A stretch of DNA of 63,790 nucleotides. Source: an uncultured bacterium (lineage in GTDB: Bacteria; Bacillota_I; Bacilli_A; RFN20; CAG-826). Under the pieces are notes generated by a model. That model saw only the letters and a program-made list of their open reading frames with translations. It was not told where the DNA came from and made no database searches. The position numbers were made by a program, and so were the translations under genes. Below are positions 1 through 9,062 of this stretch, in pieces. The stretch spans positions 1 through 63,790 of the forward strand of contig CASEYK010000023.1 of NCBI GenBank assembly GCA_949292105.1, written 5' to 3'. Each line of letters opens with the position of its first letter. The first letter of the stretch is position 1.

Positions 1-1392
1 GATAGCGTTTCATTAAGGTAGGTGGAAGAGATTCCATCTGCTTTTTGCTTCTAGATAATTTTAGCATCATATCCATCACATATTCTATCGAAGAATTTTT
101 TCATCTCATAAGTCATTCCGTCTGTGTTAATTACATTACGATATATATCTTCAAATGTTACTGTTGTTTCTAAATCATAAGGCATATCGTAATAATCGTC
201 TTTAAATCCAATTTTTACTATATTTTTATTTTGTTTCGCTTCTATTATCTTTGATAACTTCTCTATTGTTTTAAGTTTCCAAACATTAGGAACTTTATCA
301 AATCTAGTTGCGTAATAATGTGAGTTCATACATTCTTGTGAACATCCCTCGTAATTAGGATCTAAATAACATCTGAGACATTCTGAATTTGTTTTTAATA
401 GTTTTAGTAGCTTTCTAGACTCTGGATTTATATCGTCTTTGAGACAAGAGATAATATCTTTTTGAAAATCTTTATCATTTAATTCTTTCTCATTAGCGAT
501 TATTCCTGTTTGTTGCTTCAATGTATGTTCAACATGGAATTTATCTGGAACATATATTGCTTTGCAAACATATATCTTTTCTGGGGAAGATTGTATATAA
601 GTTGCTAAATCTCCGGAGACATATATTTCTTCACCTGTTAAAACTTTGTATTTCTTTTCTAAAATGTTATTGATTCTTTTAAAGAAAGTATTGATTTTAC
701 TTCCAGATATGATGGTTCTATTCTGTAATATTCTTTTCTCCCCTTTAACTTTGACTCCTTTAAAGATTGTTGCAGTTAATAAACGTTTTTGATTTTTCTC
801 ACCTTTTATATGAACATATTTTTCATCAATTTGAAGGTGTATTTTAGAATCATTTTTAATTATTTTATAGTTATCTACTATGTAGAATTCCGTTTGTTTT
901 ATTAATCGACATACAGTAGCTTTAGAAGCCGGTAAACCATCTTCGCATCCATATCTACCAGCCTTTTCATAGCTCATCTCACTTGCGGCTTCTATGATTT
1001 TTAGCTTTACAGAATCCATATAACGGTTTCTTTTGGGAATCGATAAAAATGCATCAAGAAGGTACCGATATTTATTTTCGTAGGTATCGTAATAATACCT
1101 TCTTTTAAATCTAAGCATTCCTATTGAGGTTTGTATTACTCGTTCCTTAAATTTAATTACCTTTAGATGCGATTGTCTGTTTTCATATAAAAATTGATCT
1201 AAGTTTTCTAGAAACAAAGCTATATTATTTAGACCAGATAATTTGATATCTTTTATAAAATAATTAACTATTTCTTCAAAAGAAGTTGTGTTGGTAGGTA
1301 TAATGTTCATGGGAGTTCTCCTTATTTCTTAAGCAAAAATAATTATAGAACTCCTTTTTATATTTCACGACCTACCTTTGTGAAACGTAATC
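1..1392 (-). mobile_element. ISLre2-family (UPF0236) insertion sequence, near complete
   Basis: Imperfect terminal inverted repeats bracket the transposase gene. The left end has CGTTTCATTAAGGTAGGT at 6-23. The right end, read on the minus strand, has CGTTTCACAAAGGTAGGT at 1387-1370. These differ at two of 18 positions, and flanking GAT matches may extend the repeats to 1 and 1392. The element is about 1.39 kb with a single transposase. The outer left flank lies outside the window, so a target-site duplication cannot be tested. Confidence 0.85.
51..1310 (-). CDS. ISLre2 family transposase (UPF0236)
   Basis: A 419-residue protein of the UPF0236/ISLre2 transposase family, which moves the surrounding element by a DDE-type reaction. 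Visible features are an IDEKYVHIKG segment (Asp162) and a VSGDLATYI segment (Asp234) that match the two conserved acidic blocks of the family. A Cys/His cluster lies near residues 305-330. Length is close to the usual 400-470 residues and no frameshift is visible, so it may be active. The start lies about 60-80 bp inside the right terminal repeat and an AAGGAG-like SD precedes the ATG. The family assignment comes from motif memory, not a search. Confidence 0.85.
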   Translation of the reverse strand: MNIIPTNTTSFEEIVNYFIKDIKLSGLNNIALFLENLDQFLYENRQSHLKVIKFKERVIQTSIGMLRFKRRYYYDTYENKYRYLLDAFLSIPKRNRYMDSVKLKIIEAASEMSYEKAGRYGCEDGLPASKATVCRLIKQTEFYIVDNYKIIKNDSKIHLQIDEKYVHIKGEKNQKRLLTATIFKGVKVKGEKRILQNRTIISGSKINTFFKRINNILEKKYKVLTGEEIYVSGDLATYIQSSPEKIYVCKAIYVPDKFHVEHTLKQQTGIIANEKELNDKDFQKDIISCLKDDINPESRKLLKLLKTNSECLRCYLDPNYEGCSQECMNSHYYATRFDKVPNVWKLKTIEKLSKIIEAKQNKNIVKIGFKDDYYDMPYDLETTVTFEDIYRNVINTDGMTYEMKKFFDRICDGYDAKII

Positions 1393-1522
1393 AAATTTAC
1401 TTATCAATTTGTATTGTTACTTTTGGCAATTAAAATTAAAAAATACAATACAATATTTATTATATTTAAGCGCTTAAAATAATTTTTTTGTCAGCATTTG
1501 TTTTGAAAAATTTAATGCTTGT

Positions 1523-2089
1523 CTAAAAATATTTTAAAATGACTGCTTGGTTTAGTCTTGCTATCTTGTCTGCTACAAGTTCTAATTCTGGTTTATAATT
1601 ATTTTTTGCCCATTCGGTTGCAATAGAAACTGAGCCATTTACCATAAAAATGATAATTGTTTCTATATCGTTGCTAATCGAGCGTTTCTTCGAATCTTTG
1701 CCAAAATATTTTAGAAGAACGAAGTCGATGATTTGATCAGTAGTTTGAAGGCGATAATCATCAGAAATCATCAGTTCAAATAGTTTTCGATTTCTTTTGA
1801 TGTAAGATAAAACATCAATAAGAATATCAGTGCTAATATTAATCTTTTCTGATTTAATTTTTGAGAAACATTCACAGACGAAATCGTTACACATAACTTT
1901 AATCAAGTCTTCAATTGAGTTGTAGTGGTTATAAAAAGTCCCGCGATTGATATTGCATCTTTGAATTAATTCCGCGACCGATATTTTGGTCGTCTTTTTT
2001 TCGCTGATAATATCAGCAATTGCGCGCTTTATTAAATCTTCAGTAAATCTATAGCGCAAATCGTTTTTGTTATGCGTTTTTTCATTCAT
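1523..2089 (-). CDS. TetR/AcrR family transcriptional regulator
   Basis: A 188-residue one-component repressor candidate. The N-terminal helix-turn-helix reads KISVAELIQRCNINRGTFYN (about residues 37-56), the TetR_N signature, followed by an all-helical ligand-binding part without a recognisable ligand class. I chose ATG 2089, not the longer frame to 2143, because a TTGAAC-16-TATAAT promoter on the minus strand ends 7 nt before that ATG and the upstream 18 codons would overlap it. It is divergent from the ABC exporter across 99 bp, so it probably regulates the exporter and itself. No SD is visible, suggesting a leaderless transcript. Confidence 0.85.
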   Translation of the reverse strand: MNEKTHNKNDLRYRFTEDLIKRAIADIISEKKTTKISVAELIQRCNINRGTFYNHYNSIEDLIKVMCNDFVCECFSKIKSEKINISTDILIDVLSYIKRNRKLFELMISDDYRLQTTDQIIDFVLLKYFGKDSKKRSISNDIETIIIFMVNGSVSIATEWAKNNYKPELELVADKIARLNQAVILKYF

Positions 2090-2188
2090 ACCAATAATTA
2101 TACACTTAATAGACGACTGTTCAATAAAATAACAAATGTTCATTATTTGACTATTGATTTAGCTTGTTTCATTCATATAATGAAAAGT
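2090..2188. promoter_or_regulatory. Divergent TetR/ABC promoter region with palindrome
   Basis: Minus-strand promoter: TTGAAC (2124-2119), 16 bp, TATAAT (2102-2097), then 7 nt to ATG 2089. Plus-strand promoter: TTGATT (2154-2159), 16 bp, TATAAT (2176-2181), then 7 nt to ATG 2189. Between them, CAAAT (2133-2137) and ATTTG (2145-2149) form an imperfect inverted repeat that could be a TetR operator. Neither ATG has an SD. Confidence 0.6.
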
Positions 2189-2893
2189 ATGGAATATATG
2201 TTAGTTGCAAAAAATGTACGAAAAGAATATAAAGTAGGTGAAATCAAGATTGTCGCCGTTGACAATATATCTTTTGAAATTAAAAAAGGTGAATTAATTG
2301 TCATTTTAGGGCCTTCCGGCGCTGGTAAGACAACGCTTCTTAACCTAATTGGCGGTATGGATACCGCGACAAGTGGTGAGTTAGTTGTGAATGGTGTTGA
2401 TATCACCAAATTTAATAAAAAACAACTGACAGATTATCGTCGCAATCAAGTTGGATTTGTTTTTCAATTTTATAATTTGATGCCGAATTTAACTGCTCTT
2501 GAAAATGTTGAACTTGCTACTGAATTAAAAAAACGATGTTATGATCCTAAACAAGTATTAGCAGCTCTAGGTTTGGAAAACCGCTTGGATAATTTTCCTT
2601 CACAACTTTCTGGAGGAGAACAACAGCGTGTTAGTATCGCTCGCGCCATCGCTAAAAATCCTGATATCATTCTTTGCGATGAACCAACAGGAGCTTTAGA
2701 CTATAAAACTGGAAAAGTTATTTTATCGATTCTTCAAAATATTTGTCGCAAAAACAACAAAACTGTGATTATTGTGACTCATAATAGTGCGCTTAAAGAC
2801 ATGGGCAATAAAACGATACATGTTAAAAATGGTCGTATCGAAGAAATTGTGGTCAATGAACATCCGATGGATATTCGCAACATCAAGTGGTAG
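2189..2893 (+). CDS. ABC transporter ATP-binding protein (MacB/LolD type)
   Basis: A 234-residue ATPase that powers the adjacent FtsX-like permease. It has Walker [13 protein letters not shown], signature [16 protein letters not shown] and Walker [13 protein letters not shown], the layout typical of the MacB/LolD/BceA group. ATG 2189 is taken as the start because it lies 7 nt after a TATAAT box. ATG 2198 (nine bases on) is the alternative. The permease follows after 12 bp, so the two are cotranscribed. Substrate is unknown. Pairs of this type under a TetR regulator often export peptides, lipids or drugs, or act mechanically on the envelope. Confidence 0.9.
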   Translation: MEYMLVAKNVRKEYKVGEIKIVAVDNISFEIKKGELIVILGPSGAGKTTLLNLIGGMDTATSGELVVNGVDITKFNKKQLTDYRRNQVGFVFQFYNLMPNLTALENVELATELKKRCYDPKQVLAALGLENRLDNFPSQLSGGEQQRVSIARAIAKNPDIILCDEPTGALDYKTGKVILSILQNICRKNNKTVIIVTHNSALKDMGNKTIHVKNGRIEEIVVNEHPMDIRNIKW

Positions 2894-2905
2894 TAGGGCA
2901 GCGTT

Positions 2906-4744
2906 ATGAAAGCATTTGGAAAAACTGTCGCTCGCATGTTCAAAGTCAACAAAGCGCGATTTGCTTTGATGGTTTCGATTATTTCTGTCTCTCTTTTTCT
3001 TTGTGCTGGTCTTGGCGTATGTCCTGACGCCATGACGAAAAGCTATCGTTATAATTTAGAAGAACACAATGTTTCTGACTTATTAGTCAAATCACAAAAT
3101 AGTACTGGATTTACCAGCGACGAGCTTGATTACTTTGAAAATAATAACAATATTCTTAAATATGAATCGTATTTCACAATGGACAACAAGCAATCGAATG
3201 ACAATCAACTTATTCGATATTATTATTTAGATTTAGATAAGCAAGATGTTAATACCATCGAGTTAAAAAGAGGGCGATGGCCACAAAACGAAAACGAATG
3301 TGTCATCGAACTGCCGGATGGTTTTCTGACCGACTACAAAATCGGCGATACAATAACTATTGAGAATCCTATTTTAAAGACTGAACAAGAAATAACAGTG
3401 GTAGGAAAAGTGTTTTCACCTTTATATTCGGCTAATGTTGGCGAGCCCTATCTTTTAGATTCTGATTTATACCTCGATATAATTATGTATTTTGATACCG
3501 GTTTTTCTTTTATGGGTGTACCAGCCTCTTTTATTCCTAATAACGAAATTAGCATCAGACTGCATAAAGATACCAAACTGTTAGAAGACGACTACGAAAA
3601 ATTTGTCAACGAGACTAAACTTGAATATGAAGAAGCGCTCGGCACAGAAAATGTTGCTGTTTTAACACTTTATGAAAACGCCGGCTATGCTTCCTTTGAT
3701 GCGGCTATTAACAAAGTTGGCTTGATAGCAATCATTTTTCCTATTTTTTTCATTTTGGTTTGTGCATTAGTGGCCTCGATTTCTACTAATCGTCTAATTG
3801 CCGATGACCGTTCGGTTATTGGCTGTTATTATTCGCTAGGGATACAAAGAAACAAAATTATTGGCAAATATTTTTGGTTTAATGCTCTTATTGTAATTAT
3901 CGGTGCAGTTGTCGGCATCACGACAGGTATCTTTTGTTTGCCCGCTATCATTCATCCAACTTTTGACATATCTTTTCATATGGGGCCGTTAATGTTTAGC
4001 GGTAATATTTGGATAGGTTTATTATTTTCAGCTATTCTTTTACTTACAGTTTTGGCTATTTGTTTGAGTGTTATTATTTCTAATTTAAATGAATCTCCAG
4101 CAAGTTTGTTGACTTATAAAGCTCCAAAGCCAGGTAAAAAGATTTTGTTGGAAAGAATCCCTTTTATTTGGAAACACTTAGCATTTCGTTTTAAATCAAG
4201 CGCTCGAAATATATTCAGATACAAGAAAAACATGATTCTTACTATTCTTTCTGTCATGGGATCGACTGTTTTAGTATTTGTGGGTCTAGGATTACTCGAT
4301 AATTCGTTTGCTCTTGTTGATGATCCTCTTTATGGTGGTATAAGTGATCCGATGAAGATTATTAGTGCTGCTGTAACAATTCTAGCGTGTGTATTATGTG
4401 CTTTAATCATCTTTAATCTAGTCAATATGAATGTCAGTGAAAGGTCGAGAGAATTAGCTACACTTAAGGTTTTGGGCTATCGTGACATCGAGTGTTCGTT
4501 TTATACTTTTAGAGAAACATTTACTCTGTCGATTGTGGGTGGATTATTTGGGCTGCCAGTCGGTCATGTTTTAATGAAATATGTCTTGATTTGGCTTGAT
4601 TTTGGCAGCGTTAACAATATTAAGTGGTACTCATATATTGGATCGTTTGTTCTAATAGTTGTTTTAACTTTACTGGTTAATTTTTTCCTTTACCCGAAAG
4701 TTGAAAAAATTGATATGAGCGATTCATTAAAAACTATTGATTAA
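2906..4744 (+). CDS. FtsX-like/MacB permease
   Basis: A 612-residue membrane subunit of the exporter. Hydrophobic segments fall near residues 18-38, 270-292, 322-345, 368-392, 441-462, 484-508, 540-562 and 575-596. A large extracellular domain lies between the first two. This is a duplicated FtsX layout as in bacitracin-type or YtrF-like permeases, larger than a simple MacB half-transporter. The C-terminal FtsX core contains NVSERSRELATLKVLGYRD, a strong family signature. It follows its ATPase by 12 bp. Substrate cannot be read from sequence. Confidence 0.88.
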   Translation: MKAFGKTVARMFKVNKARFALMVSIISVSLFLCAGLGVCPDAMTKSYRYNLEEHNVSDLLVKSQNSTGFTSDELDYFENNNNILKYESYFTMDNKQSNDNQLIRYYYLDLDKQDVNTIELKRGRWPQNENECVIELPDGFLTDYKIGDTITIENPILKTEQEITVVGKVFSPLYSANVGEPYLLDSDLYLDIIMYFDTGFSFMGVPASFIPNNEISIRLHKDTKLLEDDYEKFVNETKLEYEEALGTENVAVLTLYENAGYASFDAAINKVGLIAIIFPIFFILVCALVASISTNRLIADDRSVIGCYYSLGIQRNKIIGKYFWFNALIVIIGAVVGITTGIFCLPAIIHPTFDISFHMGPLMFSGNIWIGLLFSAILLLTVLAICLSVIISNLNESPASLLTYKAPKPGKKILLERIPFIWKHLAFRFKSSARNIFRYKKNMILTILSVMGSTVLVFVGLGLLDNSFALVDDPLYGGISDPMKIISAAVTILACVLCALIIFNLVNMNVSERSRELATLKVLGYRDIECSFYTFRETFTLSIVGGLFGLPVGHVLMKYVLIWLDFGSVNNIKWYSYIGSFVLIVVLTLLVNFFLYPKVEKIDMSDSLKTID

Positions 4745-4766
4745 AAATAGGTTAAATTATTCGTGT

Positions 4767-4795
4767 TTTACATTTTTTGTATCTTAATTTATAAT
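4767..4795 (+). promoter_or_regulatory. Promoter TTTACA-17-TATAAT, 9 nt before ATG
   Basis: TTTACA (4767-4772), 17 bp, TATAAT (4790-4795). The ATG of the next gene is at 4805 with no SD between, so translation would begin at or near the 5' end of the RNA. Confidence 0.65.
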
Positions 4796-4804
4796 TAAAT
4801 CGCT

Positions 4805-5218
4805 ATGGCGAAGGTAGTTTTAGACCATCAAGAAGATGGTATTTGTTTAATGTATGGCTTAGCTCAATTATGTGAAGGAGAAAAATTTTCTCAGACAGCA
4901 GTTATGCTTACGCCAAAAGAAATCCTTTTTTATGATGACAATACTCCAAACCAAGTTGTTAGCGATGCCCATTATCATCAAGCGCGCTTGAGAATTGTCA
5001 TTTCAGAGTTAAAAGCAGTTGTGGTACAAAAAATCAAATTTCGCGAAACTACCCCACTTTTTAAAATAATGTTCGTTAACAAAAATGTGAATTTAAACAA
5101 CATTCATTTATTTTGCTCAAAAAGTGATATGAAAATAGCAAAAAAATTTTTTCATTATTTACATTCTGCTGGGCTTAAAATCAAGCATAATAAATTTATG
5201 CACAGAGCTGACTTTTAG
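4805..5218 (+). CDS. Hypothetical protein, 137 aa
   Basis: No family recognised. The protein is soluble, with alternating beta-type hydrophobic stretches, a PLFKIMFVNKN strand and a C-terminal helix (KIAKKFFHYLHSAGLKIKH), a pattern reminiscent of PH-like or GRAM-type folds. That is only a shape impression. It has no signal peptide and no membrane segment. It stands alone between the exporter and the polysaccharide locus with its own promoter, so the context says little. Confidence 0.7.
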   Translation: MAKVVLDHQEDGICLMYGLAQLCEGEKFSQTAVMLTPKEILFYDDNTPNQVVSDAHYHQARLRIVISELKAVVVQKIKFRETTPLFKIMFVNKNVNLNNIHLFCSKSDMKIAKKFFHYLHSAGLKIKHNKFMHRADF

Positions 5219-5288
5219 AATAAGAAGTTATTCAACATTGAATAAATATTTCAAATGTTTATAATCTAATATTTGAGGTGTGTTAAAA

Positions 5289-6743
5289 ATGAACGATTCT
5301 ATTTCCAAATGTTTATCAACATTTCTCGTTTATCGAGATTTGCCAAAAGATGTATCCCCACTTGATTCCAAAATTGACTTGTCTATTGAAAATTTTCCTA
5401 GGGTAGAAATTCGTACCCAAGAGGATTTAGACAATTATCTGAAGGACTTTTTTTCTAAAATTGATTTTACCAAAACAGGAATTTCTCTAAGCGGTGGAAT
5501 TGATTCCGCTCTATTGGCATCATATTGTCCTAAAGGCACAATTGCTTTTACGCTTAAATATCCTGAAGCTGAGGGAGTCGACGAAACTCATCAAGCTAGA
5601 ATCTATGCCGAAAAATTTGGCCTGCGTTTAATAGAAGTGCCTGTCACATTCCAAGATGTTTTGGATAATCAAGATGATTTGATGCTTCAAAAAGGAGAGC
5701 CTTTATCATCAATTGAAATTGGATTGTATAAAATTGGCTTGCGTGCCCTTGATTTCGGCTTAGAAAATATTATTACTGGCTCGGGCGCTGATGGAGTTTT
5801 TGGCGGTTTGTACAATTTGATGTCGAAAAAATGGAAAAATCAAGAATTCATTGAACGATTTACTTTTCTCTCGCCAGAAAAAGTTCTTAAAAATCCTGAA
5901 GAACCATTCGATTTTTATTCTGAATACTTTGGAGATGAATATTTCAATTTGTTTGGTTTTTTATCCGAGATATATGGCGTATCTACGACCAAATACTTTA
6001 ACAATGCTTTTAAATTAGCGGGTATTAAGTATTTATGCCCATATGAATATATTGATCGTTGCTTTGATCTTGATTTTTCAAGAATCGCCAACGGTGAAGA
6101 AAAATATTTTTTGCGCGGATTATTTAAACAAAGAGTAGGAGAATTATTTGTTCCGAGAAAGTATCCTCTGCCACGTCCATTGAATGTTTGGCAAAATTTA
6201 TATGGGCCGCTTAAAAATGAAGAATTTAAACCAAATGCTTATGAACTCTGTACTACAGGAGAAGAAAAATGGATTTTATATTCGCTAGATCATTATCTTT
6301 ATCTCTACAAAAATAAGTGCTTCAACCATTACGACACAATATATACAACAGGCGTTTATGATATGTTTCACATTGGTCATCTTAATGTTTTAAGAAGAGC
6401 AAGCAAAATGTGCAATAAACTTATTGTTGGTGTTACATCAGATGATCTAGTTTCGTATAAAGGCAAACATTCGATTATATGTTTCGAAGATAGAATCAAG
6501 ATAATTAGATGCTTACCCTTCGTTTATAAAGCAATTGTTCAAGAAAACATGGATAAAAAATCAGCATGCGAAAAATATAATGTCGATGCCATTGTTGTTG
6601 GGGACGATTGGAAAGGAACTGACAAATGGAATAAGTATGAAGAAGAATTGTCTGCGGTAGGAGTAGATATAGTATATCTTCCATATACTCAACGCATTTC
6701 TTCAACGAAACTTGTTTCAGACATTAAAGACAAAAAAGATTAG
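5289..6743 (+). CDS. Fused PP-loop (asparagine synthase-like) / TagD-like cytidylyltransferase
   Basis: A 484-residue bifunctional protein. Residues about 60-300 carry the PP-loop SGGIDS (68-73) and a GSGADGVFGG segment (164-173) typical of the ATP-pyrophosphatase domain of asparagine synthase. The N-terminal glutaminase domain with its Cys2 is absent. Residues about 350-480 are a nucleotidyltransferase of the glycerol-3-phosphate cytidylyltransferase (TagD) type: GVYDMFHIGH (355-364), VVGDDW and RISST (469-473). The predicted chemistry is amidation or adenylation of an acid by the first domain and CDP activation of a phospho-alcohol by the second. An SD GAGGTG lies 8 nt before ATG 5289. GTG 5280 is a weaker start. 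It heads a pair with the flippase, 9 nt downstream. Confidence 0.85.
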   Translation: MNDSISKCLSTFLVYRDLPKDVSPLDSKIDLSIENFPRVEIRTQEDLDNYLKDFFSKIDFTKTGISLSGGIDSALLASYCPKGTIAFTLKYPEAEGVDETHQARIYAEKFGLRLIEVPVTFQDVLDNQDDLMLQKGEPLSSIEIGLYKIGLRALDFGLENIITGSGADGVFGGLYNLMSKKWKNQEFIERFTFLSPEKVLKNPEEPFDFYSEYFGDEYFNLFGFLSEIYGVSTTKYFNNAFKLAGIKYLCPYEYIDRCFDLDFSRIANGEEKYFLRGLFKQRVGELFVPRKYPLPRPLNVWQNLYGPLKNEEFKPNAYELCTTGEEKWILYSLDHYLYLYKNKCFNHYDTIYTTGVYDMFHIGHLNVLRRASKMCNKLIVGVTSDDLVSYKGKHSIICFEDRIKIIRCLPFVYKAIVQENMDKKSACEKYNVDAIVVGDDWKGTDKWNKYEEELSAVGVDIVYLPYTQRISSTKLVSDIKDKKD

Positions 6744-6752
6744 TATCATTCA

Positions 6753-8192
6753 ATGGAACAAAAAAAAGCAGCCAAACATAAATCCGAAAAGTTTAAAAAT
6801 ATTCTGCCATTTATTTTTTCTATCATAAGTGCCTTTTTTGGTTTTGGTTTTAATTTTGTTTTAGCTCGATTTTTAGGTTCTTCCGTTTATGGTGATCTTC
6901 AATATTTAGTTTCGATTGCTACGACTTTTTCTTCGTTTTTTGTTTTTGGTCTTTCTTATTTTGTTATTAGGGAAGCAAAAAATTCCGTACACAATGGGCA
7001 ATTGATGGATAAAGTATTTACATTCTTTTTCTTTTTGCTCGCATTTCTTACCCCTATATTATTTTATATTTTGTACAACTATACGACAGGTTTAGAAAAC
7101 AATCTAAATTTATCATTATTGATTTTGGCTGTTGCAATTGTTATGAGTGTTAACACATTGGGCGCATCTTATTACCAAGGAATTGGCAAATACCACGAAT
7201 CCATATTTATTGAAAACATCCTTCCTAAATTGGCAATGTTTGTCTTAACTTTTGTTTTTCTTGGCTTTGGAAAGTTAGTATATTTCAGTGAAAACTATTT
7301 GCTGTATTACCTAGTAATATATGGTTTAATTGCCATATTCATTTTGAGAAAGTTTTTTCATAAACTTTCTTTAACACTCACCAAAAAAGAATATTTAAGC
7401 ATTTCTTTCTTTTTTGGTGTAACTATCACTTATTCACTTACTACGAACTTGACCAAAATTTTTCAAGGTGCTTTTTTCAATAATTCGCAGGTTTTAGGTG
7501 TTATATCTGTTTCACTATCAATGCTTCAATTACTTTCTGTTGTAACAGGAGTTGTTAACAACTTAACAAAACCTTTATATGCAAAGTTAAAGCGTGAAGG
7601 CGATATATCCGGGCTAATTGATATTTATCGACTCAGTACACGCGTAAATTCTTATGTTTGCATCCCGTTTTATATTTTTTTAATTACTCAAAGTGAAAAT
7701 TTTCTTCTGTTTTTTGGGTCCTCTTACACGATTTATCCACTTATTTTAATTATCTTGACTACCCAGTCAGCTGTTAACGAATTGTCTGGACCTACAGGAA
7801 CAATGTTATCAATGACGGGCAATGAAAAATATGAGTTGCTGAACGGCGCTATTAAATTAGGTGTCTTTTCCATTTGCTGTTTTATTTTTTCTTACGATCC
7901 TATTTATGGTTTATGCAATGCTCTTTTGGTTTCGGAAATAATTGTAAATCTTACTAAATATATTGAAGTTTGGGCAATTTTTAAAAGATCGCCAATGAAT
8001 GTTAAAACGATTTTTGGTATGTTGTTAATCTGCCTTTTTGATTTCTTAGCAATCTTCTTTTTGCGATACATCAGTAATTATTGGCTTTGGTTTGTTATAT
8101 CCCTAGTAGTTGGATTAGCTGTTATTTGTGCAAATTTCATTGTTGGGCTACACAAAAATGATTTCAAAAAAATAATGAAAATTGGCGTTTAA
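6753..8192 (+). CDS. Polysaccharide flippase (Wzx/MATE-like)
   Basis: A 479-residue integral membrane protein with about 12-14 hydrophobic helices and the N-terminal signature RFLGSSVYGDLQYL of the polysaccharide-synthesis/Wzx family. It should flip undecaprenyl-linked repeat units to the outer face of the membrane. It starts 9 nt after the fused transferase without a clear SD, suggesting coupling. It is convergent with the minus-strand block, with a 7 bp gap. Length is normal for Wzx. Confidence 0.88.
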   Translation: MEQKKAAKHKSEKFKNILPFIFSIISAFFGFGFNFVLARFLGSSVYGDLQYLVSIATTFSSFFVFGLSYFVIREAKNSVHNGQLMDKVFTFFFFLLAFLTPILFYILYNYTTGLENNLNLSLLILAVAIVMSVNTLGASYYQGIGKYHESIFIENILPKLAMFVLTFVFLGFGKLVYFSENYLLYYLVIYGLIAIFILRKFFHKLSLTLTKKEYLSISFFFGVTITYSLTTNLTKIFQGAFFNNSQVLGVISVSLSMLQLLSVVTGVVNNLTKPLYAKLKREGDISGLIDIYRLSTRVNSYVCIPFYIFLITQSENFLLFFGSSYTIYPLILIILTTQSAVNELSGPTGTMLSMTGNEKYELLNGAIKLGVFSICCFIFSYDPIYGLCNALLVSEIIVNLTKYIEVWAIFKRSPMNVKTIFGMLLICLFDFLAIFFLRYISNYWLWFVISLVVGLAVICANFIVGLHKNDFKKIMKIGV

Positions 8193-8199
8193 CAATTGA

Positions 8200-9051
8200 T
8201 TATTTATTTTCCCAAATATGGTATATTTCAGAATCGATAGTGTAATTTCCAGTCTCGTTAATAAATCTATCATCTTTTTTTGGAGTCATATAATCTGATC
8301 CGTAAGTTTGGTAGAGCATTTTGTTGTATTCAATCGGCGCAGGAAATTTTTGCCCTTCAAAATTAATCAAAACTGTACTTGTAAAACAATCACTATCAAA
8401 AACTTTTTGGTTTATTGGCCGCGATATAAACATTTGTCTGACAAACTTATCAGTTCTTTTACCATATTTTTCTGAATAGTAGTCTATTTTTTTATTTATA
8501 TGGTGCAAACTAAATGGTGATAGAAGTACCTTTAAAAAGAACAAACCTATTCTTTTGGAAAACGTTTGTTTATCGATTAATCTTGTTTTGACATATTGCA
8601 TAAAATTATATGTTTTCATTTTACGCCTTATTTTTTCAAAACATTTTTTATCTTCTGGTATAAAATCTAACACAAAAATGTCGATGTGTACTTGATGATT
8701 ATATTTTTTTGCGAGCATAGCGTTGCTATAAACATTTTTCAAAATAATTCTTATGAATGGATGGATACAATTTTTGTCTTTCTGATAATATTCGGCGTAG
8801 AGAAGTCCGCCGCTATAATTTTCTATGTCGTCAATAAAATTGTACAATTTGTTGAAATCTTCCCTAAGAGTTGCAACATCGACATCATCGTCCCAAGGAA
8901 TAAATCCTTTTTCTCTAACCGCGCCTAGTAGCGTCCCAAACGCCATAAAATATTTAATATTGTGCTCTCGAAGAAAAGAATCTAAAATTACCATTGCTTT
9001 CACATAAATTTTTTGTAATTCTTTTAAACTAATTGCTTGTTTGATACTCAT
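8200..9051 (-). CDS. LicD family phosphotransferase
   Basis: A 283-residue LicD-family enzyme that transfers a phospho-alcohol (phosphocholine, or a polyol/glycerol phosphate in relatives) from a CDP donor to a sugar. The family hallmark is complete: GTLLGA (39-44) followed by GFIPWDDDVDV (49-59). An AAAGGAG SD precedes the ATG. It is the last gene of the minus-strand block, 11 bp after the Wzy-like gene. The fused cytidylyltransferase at 5289 and the LicA-like kinase at 23656 are natural candidates to make its donor. Confidence 0.88.
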   Translation of the reverse strand: MSIKQAISLKELQKIYVKAMVILDSFLREHNIKYFMAFGTLLGAVREKGFIPWDDDVDVATLREDFNKLYNFIDDIENYSGGLLYAEYYQKDKNCIHPFIRIILKNVYSNAMLAKKYNHQVHIDIFVLDFIPEDKKCFEKIRRKMKTYNFMQYVKTRLIDKQTFSKRIGLFFLKVLLSPFSLHHINKKIDYYSEKYGKRTDKFVRQMFISRPINQKVFDSDCFTSTVLINFEGQKFPAPIEYNKMLYQTYGSDYMTPKKDDRFINETGNYTIDSEIYHIWENK

Positions 9052-9062
9052 CTTAAGCTCCT

